The notes: generated by a model from the letters alone, not told the origin. A DNA stretch of 64,000 nt from Bulleidia extructa W1219 (GCF_000177375.1 NZ_ADFR01000009.1:62001-126000); one strand, 5' to 3'. Positions 1-8,131 are shown, counted from the stretch's first letter. Translations and numbers: made by a program.

Positions 1-74
1 TAGGCGGAAGCTGCTACTGCACTTTTGCCTTTGCCTCTTGAGATAATCTTTATGCAAAGATGATATATCGCCAT
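1..74 (-). CDS. MobA/MobL family relaxase, N-terminus (runs off left edge)
   Basis: Reading leftward from an ATG at 72-74, the first 24 codons give MAIYHLCIKIISRGKGKSAV and then AASAY. This is the characteristic start of Gram-positive MobA/MobL (MOBQ) relaxases, which nick oriT and pilot the transferred strand. Only the N-terminus is visible; the catalytic Tyr region starts here and the His motif lies outside the window. The oriT-like hairpin array directly upstream and a DUF3847 gene before it are the usual neighbours, which supports the call. A separate relaxase C-terminal fragment lies at 25.2-26.3 kb; whether it comes from the same gene family member cannot be told here. Confidence 0.8.
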   Translation of the reverse strand, partial: MAIYHLCIKIISRGKGKSAVAASA

Positions 75-138
75 AGTCAAAAACCTCCTTTCCATTTTTG
101 ATATTGGTGTGGTGGCGATGATAAAGACTTACTAAAAA

Positions 139-312
139 AATCGGATAGCTTTTATCCGATTGCTTTTGGTAAGTACACAAGGGGTAGGAAATTTATTTCC
201 GTAGGGGAGTGTAGCTCCCCTGTATCAGCTTTAGCTGATATGCTCTCTGCAAGAGCTTTCGGAGAACGCACACACCCTTTAGGGTGTATAAGTGCGCCCT
301 TGTAAACAAGGG
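139..312. other. oriT of RSF1010/MOBQ type with a series of hairpins
   Basis: Between the DUF3847 gene and the relaxase start there are six perfect short inverted repeats: 139-147/153-161, 187-192/195-200, 203-209/215-221, 223-230/233-240, 272-278/281-287 and 297-302/307-312. The fifth hairpin is followed at once by TAAGTGCGCCCT (289-300). That matches the nic-region core of RSF1010-family origins of transfer, where an inverted repeat precedes TAA(A/G)TGCGCCCT. The first hairpin is followed by T residues on the minus strand and may also act as a terminator. Position next to a MobA/MobL relaxase is as expected. The exact nick position is inferred from the family, not shown. Confidence 0.85.
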
Positions 313-313
313 A

Positions 314-634
314 CTATTCCTCTGTTTCCGTTACTCCCTCTTGTGTTTCTGTAATTTTATTTTCGCTTTGTCCTCGTTCTTCTACTATTTTTAAGATTTT
401 TTGATTGACTATTTCTTTTATATTCGGAAGTGTGATTAGCTGATAAAATTCGTCTTTGGTAAAATCCCTACTCTCGTTAAAGATACTTTCAAAAACTGCT
501 CCTTTTTCATATATCCTTTTATCTCTCTTTTTTCTTTCTTCCTGTTTCTGCTGACTGATGAGTTTTCTTCTTTTGTTTTGTAACTGCTTGATTTCTTCTT
601 CTGCCATTAAAATTTTTTCATCTATATTTTTCAT
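314..634 (-). CDS. DUF3847-like mobilization accessory protein
   Basis: A 106-residue, highly charged, coiled-coil-rich protein (heptad-like Glu/Lys/Leu/Gln run at about residues 1-40, a DEFYQLITLPNIKEIV segment near residue 65, acidic Thr/Glu tail). Small proteins of this type (DUF3847, sometimes labelled TraD-like) commonly precede MobA/MobL relaxases and probably help at oriT. An in-frame ATG lies 30 bases further upstream at 664, but the start at 634 has a well-placed GAAAGG ribosome site and matches family length. The oriT follows directly downstream. Family assignment is from recognition, not a search. Confidence 0.65.
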   Translation of the reverse strand: MKNIDEKILMAEEEIKQLQNKRRKLISQQKQEERKKRDKRIYEKGAVFESIFNESRDFTKDEFYQLITLPNIKEIVNQKILKIVEERGQSENKITETQEGVTETEE

Positions 635-664
635 TTTGATTTCCTTTCTTCTGTTTTTGGACAA

Positions 665-698
665 AGAAAAACAGTAAACCTTTTTTGATTTACTGTTT
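665..698 (-). terminator. Rho-independent terminator after the membrane-protein cargo gene
   Basis: The 9-bp stem AACAGTAAA/TTTACTGTT (670-678/689-697) is followed on the minus strand by a run of T. It lies between the membrane-protein pseudogene and DUF3847. The same stem sequence ends the cargo unit at 26.3 kb. Confidence 0.75.
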
Positions 699-762
699 CG
701 TAAGTTGTTATATCATTGCTTGTATTTAATTGTTTTACTTCGACAAACTGGAATTTGGCGAG

Positions 763-1082
763 CTATTGATTTTTCTTGTAGAAAAAACTTCCTAAAAAGT
801 TACCAGTCAGTGAAATCACGCCATATGCCAATATATAAATAGATGCACTGGAGTTATAAAAAATAAATAGGGTCGGTGCAAATATTAGCATAATAATCAC
901 CGGAAACAACCAGTTAGAAGAATTTTTAACTCCAAAAATTAACGAAACTAAAAACAAATTATTGGAATTACAGTCAACAAAATAAACATTCCACTTCCAG
1001 TATCTTTAATGAGAAATGGTAATAGATAAAAAGCAAGAGTTAATACAACCAAGTATGGTATCATTTTTCTAAATTTTTCCAT
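763..1082 (-). pseudogene. Small membrane protein, broken by a one-base frameshift
   Basis: Translation from ATG 1080-1082 (ribosome site GGAGGTC just upstream) gives about 44 residues beginning MEKFRKMIPYLVVL and stopping at TTT TAG near 950. The next frame then continues LVSLIFGVKNSSNWLFPV and ends at 763 in FFYKKNQ. Joining the two by restoring one T in the TTTTT run near 950-957 gives one ~106-residue protein with three to four hydrophobic segments and the conserved-looking core PTLFIFYNSSA. Proteins like this are common cargo of unknown function in Firmicute mobile elements. It is either a real pseudogene or a homopolymer sequencing error. Confidence 0.65.
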
Positions 1083-1142
1083 TCCAAGACCTCCACAAAT
1101 TCTAATTTGTCTATCTCAATAATTAGTAAGATTATACCATTT

Positions 1143-2813
1143 TTAAGCCATTTTTTCTATATCGGCTTTTTGTGGCACTTGACAGTTGCCTATAAAGTTA
1201 AAATACACATCAACTTGCTGTTTTCTGTCTTTGCCTTTTCTTCCTCCTGTTGCTTCATGGACTACAACTTTTTCTATATACTCATTTATCATTGGTACTG
1301 TAAGTTCTTCAATATCAGTATATTTCTCTATCATTTTTAGGAATTTATCGGTGTCAACTTTTCTTTGATGATAGCTTTCAATTTCTTGTTCAAAATACTG
1401 TATTTGTTTTTCTAAGTCTTGTTGCTCTGTATCATAGGTATTAAATAATCTATCAAAGTGTTTTACAGGAATTTTTCCAAGTGCGTGGTCTTCGTATAGT
1501 TTTGTAATAAGGGTGGTTAGTTCTGTATTTCTTGATGACAGTTTTTCTAACTTCTCTTTATCTCCTTGATACTTTTCTTCTCTTTTTTCATCGGATAATT
1601 TGTTCATCACTTTTAGGAATTCTTGCTTTTCTTCTTTGGCAAAGTCTGTGATTTCTTTGATTGATTTTAGGAGAATTTCATTTACTGTTTTTACTTTGAT
1701 GTAGTGCATACTGCAAGTGCCTTTTCTGTGTCTGTAATGTTGACATACAAAAGAGTAATCACTATCGTATTTCTTTTCTTTATGTTCTGCCGGCTCTCTG
1801 TAGCTTAATTTACCTCCACAATCTGAACAGATTAAAAGCCCTGTAAATGGGTGTGAGGTTGTCCCGTACTTCGGACTTCTTCTTACTGTTTTTCTTAGCC
1901 TTTGGGCGTTATTCCATGTTTCTTCATCAATGATGGCTTCATGGGTATTTTTGAAGATAATGAGTTCATCTTCTTTTGCCTTTCTTCTTTTCTTAGTTTT
2001 GTAATCAAGGCATATTGTTTTACCAAGTACATTGTGTCCCATATATTCTCTTTTTTCTAAAATATAACCTACTGTGGTCGGTGTCCAAAAATATGGATCG
2101 TCTATTCCTCTTTTCTTAGAACTGTGGTTATTTTCAGGATAATGTATTTCTGCATAGGCTGATGGTATAAGAACTTTATCCTTGGTTAGTATATCTGCTA
2201 TCTGCGTTACTCCATATCCCTCTATTACAAGATGGTAAATGCGTTTTACGACCTTTGCACTCTCTTTATCGACAAGTAACTCCTGTTTGTTCTTAGGGTT
2301 TCTGTAATAGCCGTATGGTACGCTTGGTGATACTCTTTTACCCTCTTCCATTCTTGCTCTGAATATAGATTGTATTTTCCTTGAGGTATCTCTTGCATAC
2401 CATTCATTCATGATATTTAGAAATGGAGTGAAGTCGCTTTCTGCTTGTTTCTCGCTATCTATTCCGTTATTGATGGCGATAAACCTTACTCCCTTTTCTT
2501 TGAAAAGTATTTCGGTGTAAAAGCCTACTTTGAGGTAATCTCTGCCAAATCTACTCATATCTTTTACTATCACAGTAGATACTTTGTTTTCTTCTACTGC
2601 TTTTATCATCTTTTGAAATCCCTCTCTATCGAAGGTTGTTCCGCTTACTCCGTCATCGGTATAGTGATAGATATTTACAAAGCCGTTTCTTTTAGCATAG
2701 CTTTCAAGTAATTGCTTTTGATTTGTGATGGAATTGCTTTCTCCTTGCATTTCATCATCACGACTTAAACGCTCATAAAGGGCTGTTTGTCCTGTTCTTT
2801 TTGTATTTGACAT
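1143..2813 (-). CDS. Large serine recombinase (TnpX/TndX-like)
   Basis: This 556-residue site-specific recombinase is the likely integrase/excisionase of the nested element. The N-terminal resolvase domain has the nucleophile in YERLSRDDE (Ser17) and the motifs DDGVSGTTFDREGF and VKDMSRFGRDYL. The recombinase domain follows at about 160-290, then a zinc ribbon (LICSDCGGKL ... FVCQHYRHRKGTCS), a long coiled coil, and a C-terminal DUF4368-type tail. Family members use a two-base crossover, often GA. It starts after a strong GGAAAGGAGG site, 42 bases from the point where the virD4 reading frame is lost, so it probably marks the element end. Confidence 0.9.
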   Translation of the reverse strand: MSNTKRTGQTALYERLSRDDEMQGESNSITNQKQLLESYAKRNGFVNIYHYTDDGVSGTTFDREGFQKMIKAVEENKVSTVIVKDMSRFGRDYLKVGFYTEILFKEKGVRFIAINNGIDSEKQAESDFTPFLNIMNEWYARDTSRKIQSIFRARMEEGKRVSPSVPYGYYRNPKNKQELLVDKESAKVVKRIYHLVIEGYGVTQIADILTKDKVLIPSAYAEIHYPENNHSSKKRGIDDPYFWTPTTVGYILEKREYMGHNVLGKTICLDYKTKKRRKAKEDELIIFKNTHEAIIDEETWNNAQRLRKTVRRSPKYGTTSHPFTGLLICSDCGGKLSYREPAEHKEKKYDSDYSFVCQHYRHRKGTCSMHYIKVKTVNEILLKSIKEITDFAKEEKQEFLKVMNKLSDEKREEKYQGDKEKLEKLSSRNTELTTLITKLYEDHALGKIPVKHFDRLFNTYDTEQQDLEKQIQYFEQEIESYHQRKVDTDKFLKMIEKYTDIEELTVPMINEYIEKVVVHEATGGRKGKDRKQQVDVYFNFIGNCQVPQKADIEKMA

Positions 2814-2855
2814 GAGAATTACCTCCTTTCCAAGTTTTTATTATTTTCTCTGTCC

Positions 2856-3425
2856 CTAAGAGGTTAATCCTTTCGGATCGGTTACGCAATATGACGAGTG
2901 CATCTGCATTAAGTTCGGCTTTACATAAAATCTTGTCTTACCGGAGCCTGAACCACCAATAACCAAAACATTCTTATTTCTTGCATACTTTGGATTAGCC
3001 GGTCTGCCATTCATAGTTAATCGTTCTGTTTGCGTAAGTATGATATTATTTTGAAACTTTTCATCCATATATGGCTCTATATCTTTTTTCGTTCCCCATC
3101 TTGCTGAGCCATACTCTTTCCCCTGTCTAAACTTTTTAGCATTTTTCCCTTTGGTATATACGATAAATTTGATTAAAACAGCTACTACCACGCCCATTAT
3201 AATATCCGTAGGATGAAGGCTTGGAAGAAAGCTCATCGTATTAATCTCTAATATCCCTTGAAAAATTTTGTCAATAATATCGCCACCTATATAGGCTCTT
3301 ACATGATGTGAAAAGATATTACCTATATAGAAAAATGCAAGATAGGGAATGTTCTGCTTTAGAAACTTTACCTTATCTTGCACCTTAAATAAGCCTTTGA
3401 TGTCCTTTAATATTTTATCTATCAT
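2856..3425 (-). pseudogene. VirD4/TcpA-type coupling protein, cut after Walker A
   Basis: The 189 residues match the N-terminus of Tn1549-family VirD4 coupling ATPases: two hydrophobic segments (about 25-45 and 70-90), KEYGSARWGTKKDI, then Walker A VIGGSGSGKTRFYVKPN. The frame reaches VTDPKG, a point where family members continue for some 400 residues (Walker B and the rest). Here it reads LTS and stops. The break coincides with the start of the serine recombinase unit, so the gene was probably split by insertion at the GGA codon near 2866-2870. The ATG overlaps the stop of the PcfB-like gene by 4 bases. Confidence 0.85.
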
Positions 3426-3907
3426 AGGCTCTGCTCCTTTTGTTTATTCTTGATTTTATCTTTGGAAACAGAGTTTTTAGCCATCTCCTTGAACTTCTCA
3501 ATATTCTTATGAATGGACTCCTTCCTTTCCGTTTTCTTTTCTGATTCTGAAAGGGCATGCTTAAATGCTTTGTCCATAACCTTCATATCTTTAGCTTGAA
3601 AGAATACTGAGTATTTCCCACTTTCCTTATCTTTCATCACTGAAAACTTTACCCCATACCGATTAAGTTCCTTTTTGAGTTCCTTAAGTTCTGCTTCTTC
3701 AACTGGAATTTCTTCAAGCTGTCCCTTTTTAACCATATCTTTTAGCTTTACTTCATTTCCGTTAGTATTAACCAGCTTTTCAAGTCCTCCAAGTTTTTCT
3801 GCTTCTTTCATCAATTTCTTTAACAAGTTCAGAATTAGCTTTCCTGTTACTTTAGCAGCTCTAACTTCCATATTCAGTGTTTTTCTTGCTATTTCTTCAT
3901 TGATCAA
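3422..3907 (-). CDS. PcfB-like (DUF3801) conjugation protein
   Basis: A 161-residue soluble, lysine-rich protein. It begins MINEEIARKTLNMEVRAAKV and carries the family core LNRYGVKFSVMKDKESGKYSVFFQAKDMKVM at about residues 87-118, with a basic tail. PcfB-type proteins sit beside the VirD4 coupling protein in Tn1549-like elements and are thought to link the relaxosome to it. It overlaps the ATPase gene upstream and virD4 downstream by 4 bases each (ATGA), so the three genes are translationally coupled. Confidence 0.8.
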   Translation of the reverse strand: MINEEIARKTLNMEVRAAKVTGKLILNLLKKLMKEAEKLGGLEKLVNTNGNEVKLKDMVKKGQLEEIPVEEAELKELKKELNRYGVKFSVMKDKESGKYSVFFQAKDMKVMDKAFKHALSESEKKTERKESIHKNIEKFKEMAKNSVSKDKIKNKQKEQSL

Positions 3908-4755
3908 CTTCTCTCACCTCCATTCAGCAGTCTGTCCTTATTCCGATTCAGTTTGTCCTTTTGAATAACCTTTCTAAAATCTTCTCCTACAACCATAACA
4001 GGAATACACATCTCTATGATTCTTGAGTAGATTCTTTGATACTCTACGCTATCCTTACAATTTTGGATTGTGTCGTAGGAAAGGTTAGTGGTAAAGATAG
4101 TCGGTTTCTGTTTTAAGTACCTGTTATTAACAATGTTATATACTTGCTCTTTGGCATAGCTTGTATCTCTTTCTATTCCTAAGTCATCCAAGATAAGAAC
4201 GGAAGTATTTACAAGGGATTCAATATATGCGTTCTTGTCAAAATCAAATCCTCCCTTTTGCAGTTCATTGATAATCTGTGAAAAATTTCTTATTTTAACG
4301 CCTATTCGATACTGTTCAATAAGGCTATTTGCAATGGAGCAGGCAAGATAGGTCTTTCCGCTACCTACTGAGCCATAAAAAAGGAGTCCGATATTTTCTT
4401 TTTTCATTTCCTCATAGTCTTTTACAAAGTTCTTTGCAATTATAAGGCTTTGATTTTCTTCTCCCTGATAATTTTCAAATGTGTATGACCACTGAATAAT
4501 CGAGTTAAAGCAGCTACTCTTTAATCGTTCAATCTCCATCTGCTTTTGTCTTTCTTTTTCTCTTGCCTCTCTATCTCTATCGCATTTGCAAGAAATCTTA
4601 AATATCATCTTGTTATCAAAGAACTCCATCACTTTTCCGTCTTTTCTTTCATGGCAAACTTTACAAAATGCGTGTCCGTCCTTGATATATTCTTTTTCAG
4701 GATCGTAAGAATACTCTACATCTTCTATCATTACTTTTTCTAATTCTTTCATCAT
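3904..4755 (-). CDS. DnaC/IstB-like ATP-binding protein of the ICE
   Basis: This 283-residue AAA+ helicase-loader-type protein has an N-terminal zinc-binding segment (CKVCHERKDG ... ISCKCDRDRE), Walker A YGSVGSGKTYLACS at about 128-141, Walker B LILDDLG, and sensor TTNLSYDTI. It is 3' of the RepA-like gene, the usual order in Tn1549-type elements, and probably loads a helicase during ICE replication. It overlaps both neighbours by 4 bases. Confidence 0.85.
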   Translation of the reverse strand: MMKELEKVMIEDVEYSYDPEKEYIKDGHAFCKVCHERKDGKVMEFFDNKMIFKISCKCDRDREAREKERQKQMEIERLKSSCFNSIIQWSYTFENYQGEENQSLIIAKNFVKDYEEMKKENIGLLFYGSVGSGKTYLACSIANSLIEQYRIGVKIRNFSQIINELQKGGFDFDKNAYIESLVNTSVLILDDLGIERDTSYAKEQVYNIVNNRYLKQKPTIFTTNLSYDTIQNCKDSVEYQRIYSRIIEMCIPVMVVGEDFRKVIQKDKLNRNKDRLLNGGERS

Positions 4756-5530
4756 AGGTGTTCTCCTTTATCATATTCTTCCCATGTCGGGATATTTGAT
4801 GTTTTCACTTTTTTACTTCTTCCCTGATCTTTATAGAACCAAGAAAGGATTGTCGCTTTATGGTCTTTATAGGTCTTTCCGGTGCTTTTGATATATGCAG
4901 ATAATCTCTCAATGTAATTATCAAGCTGTGAGTTCATTATGATTTGTAAATCGGATATATCTTCTGCCGTTAAAAATACATTTTGAAATGTTCCAAGCCC
5001 GTTTTCGCTAAAACTATATTCTCTCTTACTATACTTACTCTTATTATTCTCTATATAGTTAGAGTCAAGATTTTGAACTTCCTGAAGTTCATTTTCTTTA
5101 CTTCTGAGGTTAAAATCTTTTACTTCTGAAGTTAAGTTTTTTGACTTCTGAAAGTCATTTTCTTTTACCTGAAATACGCTCATAAAGTCTTTAACATATA
5201 TGACATTCGGCTTACCAAGCCCAAGCCTTACTCTTTCAATCAGTCCGATTCCTTTTTCATATCGAGTTCATCTAATGTTTTTATAGCTGTCGGCTTTGAG
5301 ATATTTCTTCTTCTCATAATTTCTTCGACTGTGAAATAGATAAATACTCTGCCTTCCTTGTCCACCCAATTATTCTTAAAGGACATTCCTGTTCGTTTCA
5401 AAAGCATAGAATAAAGGATAATTGCTTCAGCAGACAGTCCCTTAAATTCTTCTCCGTCTACCAATATTTCAGGTACTTTTAGAAAGTTAAATCTTTCTGC
5501 TTCTCTGTTATAGAAATAGTCAAAGTCCAT
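4752..5530 (-). pseudogene. RepA-like replication initiator, frameshifted
   Basis: The N-terminal part begins at an ATG with a GGAGG site (residues MDFDYFYNREAERFNFLKVP) and is a RepA_N-type winged-helix initiator: LSAEAIILYSMLLKRTGMS, RRNISKPTAIKTLDELD. It meets a stop near 5240. The next frame supplies the expected continuation (GLIERVRLGLGKPNVIYV) and runs through the 143-residue segment ending at 4752. One missing C in the run at about 5251-5252 explains the break. The C-terminal part is rich in Asn/Lys and ends in DHKATILSWFYKDQ, typical of these initiators. Confidence 0.8.
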
Positions 5531-5556
5531 CGCTTCACCTCCATCCTTAAAAATTG

Positions 5557-5592
5557 GCAAAGAAAAAGACGATAGTTTTTTATCTATCGCCT
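5557..5592 (-). terminator. Rho-independent terminator
   Basis: The stem CGATAG/CTATCG around 5568-5590 is followed by a T run on the minus strand. It lies downstream of the CD1845-type gene and before the replication operon. A close copy ends the cargo unit at 22.3 kb. Confidence 0.6.
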
Positions 5593-5617
5593 TTGGCAAC
5601 CATTTGTATGAATTTTT

Positions 5618-5902
5618 TTAGATTGATTTTATTGCTTCATTGATTCCCTGAAGGAACGCTATAACTGTTGCTCCAACCATTGGTATTCCATAAGGACTTA
5701 ACAAAAATCCTAATACCAATGCCTCAATGCCAAGTGATATATCTTTTTGCATAAATGATCCTATTGCAGCAACTATACACATAAGCATTAAGAAATACAG
5801 AATAGTTGTTCCTATGCCAAGTATAAATGTCAAAAAGGCAGTGATGATACTAAGCAGCAAGCTGATTGGAAACAGTATTATTTTCGTTATCCACCTAATC
5901 AT
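5618..5902 (-). CDS. CD1845-like small membrane protein of Tn1549-type elements
   Basis: This 94-residue protein has three hydrophobic stretches (about 8-30, 33-50, 58-85) and the recurring GIEALVLGFLLSPYGIPM motif. Proteins of this kind lie near the terminal end of Tn1549-like ICEs, and the role is unknown. It lies between the rlmD attachment region and the replication genes, fitting that position. Confidence 0.65.
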   Translation of the reverse strand: MIRWITKIILFPISLLLSIITAFLTFILGIGTTILYFLMLMCIVAAIGSFMQKDISLGIEALVLGFLLSPYGIPMVGATVIAFLQGINEAIKSI

Positions 5903-5905
5903 TTT

Positions 5906-6094
5906 TTATTCCTCACTTCCCAATTCATCCTTTGTATCTCCACACACCATATCAATGCAAACATAAACATCAATATAATTTTTCAGGACTTTTTTTCGTC
6001 CTCCATCGCCATCTTCATTAAAGACATAATGCTTGTAAAACTGCTTAAAATGCAGGATTTTTACTATTTCACTCTTTGTATCAACGCTATGCAC
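5906..6094 (-). CDS. Short ORF at the ICE end, uncertain
   Basis: The open frame overlaps the rlmD 3' end and closes 3 bases before the CD1845-like gene. Its C-terminal half (VLKNYIDVYVCIDMVCGDTK) looks protein-like, but no start has a good ribosome site and the first codons lie in the attachment region. It may be a small ICE gene with a shorter start or no gene at all. Confidence 0.25.
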   Translation of the reverse strand: MHSVDTKSEIVKILHFKQFYKHYVFNEDGDGGRKKVLKNYIDVYVCIDMVCGDTKDELGSEE

Positions 6095-7392
6095 TCCACA
6101 TGTACAGTTTGCGGAAAAAGATCAACCGGCTGAACCGTTTCAACCTTAAAACCCATTGATTGTAGAAATTCTAAATCTCTAGCCAAGGTACTAGGATCAC
6201 AAGAAATATACACCATTTTCTTCGGCTCCATCTTTTGAATCGCTTGAAGTGTTTCTAAAGAACATCCCTTTCTTGGCGGATCCACAATCACCACATCAAT
6301 ACTTTCTTTTGTTTCTACAATTTTCTTAGCCCCATCTTGTGCATCCATGCACCAGAATTCTAAATTATCCTGACAATTCAATTGAGCATTCGCTTTCGCA
6401 TTATCAATCGCTTCTGGAACAATTTCAATACCAATCACCTTTTTAGCTATCTTAGCAGCTAAAATGCCAATCGTTCCCGTTCCACAATACAAATCCACAA
6501 CCGTATCTTCTTTTGAAATATCAGCCAATTCTAAAGCCTTCACATATAAAACCTCTGTCGCATAAGGATTCACCTGAAAGAAAGACTTGGCGGACAATTG
6601 AAAATTCATCCCCAATAAAGATTCCTCTAGAAATAAAGGACCAATCACTTCAAAAATAGGGCCATCTAGAATGACATTAGTTTCTTTAGGATTCTTCAAA
6701 TACGAAAACGAAGTGATATTTGGAAACTCTTTGACCAACTCCAAAGCTAATTTTTTTGACTTCTCAAAAGGATATTCACGAACAATAGGCATCACCATCA
6801 CTTCATTCCTTTGGTGAATATGGCGGATAAACAAGTATCGAAAATTGCTGGTCAAATGATGTTGATTCAAAAACCTTTTCACAAAATGAGTAATTTGGTT
6901 CGACTCTTCGGTTTCCACCATACAATCCTCATACACAACCACATCATGTGAATGATTTCGATAAAAACCCAATTGAGCCAATCCATCTTTTTCTTGAATG
7001 GGCACCTGAACTTTATTCCGATACCTTTCTTGTTTAGGGGAAGGAAGAATGGGATGAATCCGGTTTAAATCCAATTGGTGCCTCAAAAAATGTATTTGAA
7101 CGATTTCTTGTTTCAAAGAAAGCTGTTCCTGATAGGCCATATGCTGAAGTTGACATCCACCACATAAGCGAGCAATCGAGCAACTTGGCTTTACCCTCTT
7201 TTCTGATACTTCTAAAATTTCTATAACTCGTGCAAAAGCATATGTTTTTTTCACTTTAGTTAAAGCCACTCTTGCCTTTTCCCCCCTTAAAAGACCAGGA
7301 ATAAATAGAACAAAAGAATCCAGCTTCGCTAACGCAAACCCTTCTGTCGTATATCCACTAATTTCAACCACATATTCTTCATTCTTTTTCAT
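6064..7392 (-). CDS. rlmD: 23S rRNA (uracil-C5) methyltransferase, RlmD/RumA family
   Basis: A 442-residue SAM-dependent enzyme that methylates a 23S rRNA uridine (U1939 and/or U747 class). It has an N-terminal TRAM domain (to about 60), iron-sulfur cysteines CSIARLCGGC, SAM motif VVDLYCGTGTIGI at about 295, and the catalytic region ISCDPSTLARDLEFL. The ending VHVECIALIQRVK is the family C-terminus and remains intact although an ICE seems to be integrated there. It is the last gene of the pcrA-ligA-gatCAB operon, as in many Bacillota. Confidence 0.93.
   Translation of the reverse strand: MKKNEEYVVEISGYTTEGFALAKLDSFVLFIPGLLRGEKARVALTKVKKTYAFARVIEILEVSEKRVKPSCSIARLCGGCQLQHMAYQEQLSLKQEIVQIHFLRHQLDLNRIHPILPSPKQERYRNKVQVPIQEKDGLAQLGFYRNHSHDVVVYEDCMVETEESNQITHFVKRFLNQHHLTSNFRYLFIRHIHQRNEVMVMPIVREYPFEKSKKLALELVKEFPNITSFSYLKNPKETNVILDGPIFEVIGPLFLEESLLGMNFQLSAKSFFQVNPYATEVLYVKALELADISKEDTVVDLYCGTGTIGILAAKIAKKVIGIEIVPEAIDNAKANAQLNCQDNLEFWCMDAQDGAKKIVETKESIDVVIVDPPRKGCSLETLQAIQKMEPKKMVYISCDPSTLARDLEFLQSMGFKVETVQPVDLFPQTVHVECIALIQRVK
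6081..6102. other. Candidate attachment site in the 3' end of rlmD/rumA
   Basis: On the coding strand the rlmD C-terminal codons read CATGTGGAGTGCATAGCGTT. Several streptococcal and other Firmicute ICEs are known to integrate in the rumA 3' end at a site close to CACGTGGAGTGCGTAGTGTT. The sequence to the left is ICE-like and to the right is core chromosome, so this is the likely junction. The second copy should lie beyond the left edge. Confidence 0.7.
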
Positions 7393-7398
7393 ATCGAT

Positions 7399-7424
7399 AA
7401 TAAAAGGGGATTTCCCCCTTTTTT
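7399..7424 (-). terminator. Hairpin between the unknown membrane gene and rlmD
   Basis: A GC-rich stem (AAAAGGGG/CCCCTTTT type) with a T-rich 3' side on the minus strand. It could be a weak terminator or attenuator inside the operon. Confidence 0.5.
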
Positions 7425-7429
7425 CCTTT

Positions 7430-8089
7430 TTATTGCGTCGACTTTTCTTTACTGCCTGTCACTTCTTCAGTCTTAGCTGCTTTTTTTTCAGCATCACTCT
7501 TGGCCTTTGCCTTCTTACGATCTTCCACAGCCTTTCTTAAAGACTTCGCCACTTCTTCATTTACCGGTTTAGAAACCAATTGTTGAGAAGGAGATTTCAT
7601 TGAAGAGTTCTTTGTTTCAATGACATAGGCAAATCCTTTTTTCGTATTATCATTCACATTATAAACATGCACTTCCAAATCGTACATCTTCTTACCGTCC
7701 TTTTGAGTGAAATACGTATCTACAGGTAAGATTTTAACGATCGCCTGATAGGCTTCATTCGCTTTTTTCTTAAGCGTATCCGCCGAGGCATCATCGTTCA
7801 TGTCCACATAAACTCTTAATGTTGCTGTTTTCAAATGAACTTCACGTGCTTGAACACCATTAATCTTGGCAATAGCTTCCTCTATCTTAGTCAACTGTTC
7901 TTTTTGAATAGCCGGATTTAAATCTCCCTTAAAACGGTCTCTGATAACTGGAGATCTCGACTCCATATAACTAGATAAGAAAGTCCAACCAAAATAAATA
8001 AATGGTAGAAGAATGAGTACTAATAAGACCACAAATAAAATTCCTGTGGTATGTCTTTTTTTCTTTTGAGTATTTTTTTGTTTTGTCAT
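7430..8089 (-). CDS. Single-pass membrane protein of unknown function
   Basis: About 219 residues from the start with a GGAGAAAG site (an ATG 12 bases further up is less well placed). A basic N-terminus leads to one membrane segment (about 15-40). An extracytoplasmic domain of mixed alpha/beta character follows (IEEAIAKINGVQAREVHLKT, LRVYVDMNDDASADTLKKKA), and the tail is very Lys/Glu/Ala-rich. It lies between gatB and rlmD, in a slot that other Bacillota fill with unrelated genes. I do not recognise the family. Confidence 0.75.
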   Translation of the reverse strand: MTKQKNTQKKKRHTTGILFVVLLVLILLPFIYFGWTFLSSYMESRSPVIRDRFKGDLNPAIQKEQLTKIEEAIAKINGVQAREVHLKTATLRVYVDMNDDASADTLKKKANEAYQAIVKILPVDTYFTQKDGKKMYDLEVHVYNVNDNTKKGFAYVIETKNSSMKSPSQQLVSKPVNEEVAKSLRKAVEDRKKAKAKSDAEKKAAKTEEVTGSKEKSTQ

Positions 8090-8131
8090 ATCTTTCTCCA
8101 CTCTTAGTTTAGCCTATTTTCCCAAGTTTCA

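Noticed and set aside
139-312. CRISPR-like array in the hairpin ladder or in the 55.0-55.2 kb repeats
   Set aside because: The stems differ in sequence and the repeats vary in orientation and spacing; there are no regular spacers and no cas genes.
1107-1368. Plus-strand ORFs opposite the serine recombinase
   Set aside because: They are low-complexity shadows of the coding strand with no ribosome sites.
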